This document shows, one piece after another, positions 62,901 to 64,000 of a stretch of 64,000 nucleotides of DNA. The stretch spans positions 15,190,001 through 15,254,000 of the forward strand of contig OY292279.1 of NCBI GenBank assembly GCA_958496175.1, given 5' to 3'. Origin of the DNA: Sisyra terminalis. Lineage: Eukaryota; Arthropoda; Insecta; Neuroptera; Sisyridae. The stretch's first letter is position 1. Every line of letters begins with the position of its first letter. Made by a program: the position numbers and the translations under genes. The notes beneath the pieces were generated by a model, which saw nothing but the letters and a program-made list of their open reading frames with translations, did no database searches and was not told the origin of the DNA.

Positions 62901-64000
62901 TTTTTTGAATTTCAAAGAAAATATTAAGGCTTAAAAATTTTAATTTTCTGAACTAAGATGTAATTGGACCAGGAAGGAAAACCCGAAAGAAATATATATA
63001 TTTTATGTATTACATTTTTTGGAAATGATTACTACCAATTATTCTTATCAATATTTAACTGTTGTTTATTTGTTTTTGGAGCAAAAAAATTAACCGAATT
63101 TCTTTCTGAAATTTAGAAAAAGGTCCGGTATTCTATGGAATAATTTTGGGCACAAGCGTCGTCATAAATGGGGAATAAAGGATTAAGGTTATCATCTTTG
63201 ATAACATGTTAATTGACCAAAATTTTTGGTCTTTGCAATTAACGTTGAATGTAATTATCTCTTTAGATTTTAATTATCTTTTAAGTGGGTTTCTTCCTAC
63301 TGAAAAATATTTTGTCGACGCCCATGTCTATAACTCAATATTGCTTTTCCTGAAAATTTAATTTCTTACCTTAATTAAGCAGATATTCTCAGCCATCCTT
63401 TCGATTCACCTTAAAGAAATATTGCTTAAACATTAAAAAAATAAACATGGAAAATTTTATATTTTTTTCTTATTTTCTTTTTTTTTTGTAAATAATGTGT
63501 TTTTCTTTATTTACACCATACATTTATATGTATATATATAATAAATTATGTATATACGAACACTGATGCATTTTTCACAAATTAACATAAACTAAAAAGA
63601 GTCATACGTAGCATTTTAACATTAATTTTGTATATAATTGTAATGATAGTAAAATTAATAGTTTTTTTTTTAATAATAATTATTACATCGTTTTTAATTA
63701 CCTAAATATATCACTGTTCTTAAGTTCAATTTATTTGCCTTGAAAAAAAATACAAAAATATAGAAAATTAACAATGAAAAGTATAACAAAAAATAGTTAT
63801 ATAACATTAAGACATACATATTTTTTTTAAAAAACGACATGAACGCCACTGATTTATTGAAATAATGTCTTAAAATTAATACATGTTTAACATTAACGGC
63901 CAATTATTATGAATCAAGTTAATTATATCCAATTTTGTTAATATTGCATGCTTAATAATGTAAGACCGAATTACCACAAATTTAAATTTCCCGCGGTTTT
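59927..64000. other. A+T-rich noncoding DNA
   Basis: A G+C-richer patch at 62625-62700 has a donor-like ACGGG|GTAAGG and a short frame (DAGENYCPFPNG) after an in-frame TAA; too little to call an exon. The rest shows nothing recognisable. Confidence 0.35.

Noticed and set aside
1..64000. CRISPR arrays, bacterial operons, rRNA genes
   Set aside because: No regularly spaced short repeats, no ribosome-binding-site-preceded ORFs and no rRNA-like segments seen.
1..64000. Frequent AGAGCTTT/AAAGCTTT words across the window
   Set aside because: Spacing is irregular and the words are A+T-rich enough to expect often; without a background count I cannot call enrichment.

Overview
The window is strongly A+T-rich eukaryotic DNA with no long open reading frame, no rRNA or tRNA gene, and no bacterial features. 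Its repeat content points to an arthropod, most likely an insect: a Helitron with Lep1-type termini, Tc1, mariner-like, pogo-like and hAT-type DNA transposons, a non-LTR retrotransposon tail, and palindromic elements carrying hammerhead-ribozyme-like motifs of the kind known from Penelope-like elements. Core promoter elements of TATA plus TCAGT/TTAGT type fit an insect too. The species cannot be named from this.

Most of the window looks like intron or intergenic space of one or more long genes. The best host-gene signals are on the minus strand. One is a probable 5' exon at 53502-53787, with a TATA box 30 bases upstream of an initiator and a CAG|GTAAGA donor. The other is a probable first coding exon at 27274-27386, with G/C-biased third codon positions and a CAG|GTAAGC donor. 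Both would splice toward lower coordinates, so they could be alternative first exons of one gene or first exons of two genes. A weaker plus-strand TATA/initiator pair at 54232-54265 is divergent from the 53.8 kb promoter. Small G+C-richer islands (5.2, 9.3, 28.7, 32.5, 35-36.5, 37.1-37.5, 47.3, 49.4 and 53.4-54.6 kb) are the likeliest places for exons or enhancers.

Region by region. 1-7 kb: palindromic family A, copy 1 split by a nested Helitron and copy 2 degenerate; a hAT-type end fragment; a cluster of TEAD/Scalloped-like sites at 5.2-5.5 kb. 7.8-14 kb: family C repeat, then palindromic family B between two 213-bp direct repeats, a second family B copy and a family A fragment. 15.5-21.2 kb: a TATA/initiator element that may be a solo LTR, a 291-bp tandem duplication, a dead non-LTR retrotransposon tail, a second family C copy and an internally deleted Tc1 element with a TA duplication. 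22.8-26.5 kb: a 685-bp hAT-type element with an 8-bp target duplication, MITE family D and mariner-like MITE copy 1. 27.2-28.8 kb: gene-start island. 30-41 kb: dispersed repeat E, a pogo-like element that keeps only a PHD-like tail, mariner-like copy 2 and a second Tc1 relic. 42-51 kb: more copies of families C, D and E. 53.4-54.6 kb: promoter region. 54.9-56.1 kb: three tandem copies of a unit of about 390 bp. 56-64 kb: A+T-rich DNA with little that can be recognised.

The observation most worth a second look is that three otherwise unrelated repeat families (A, B, C) share one RNA architecture: CUGANGA, an extra A, a perfect stem II, RAA, a self-complementary stem III, then a 3-bp stem I. 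The stems differ in sequence between families but keep pairing. This is what minimal hammerhead ribozymes acting as dimers look like. In families A and B the motif sits in both arms of a palindrome, so it is present on both strands.
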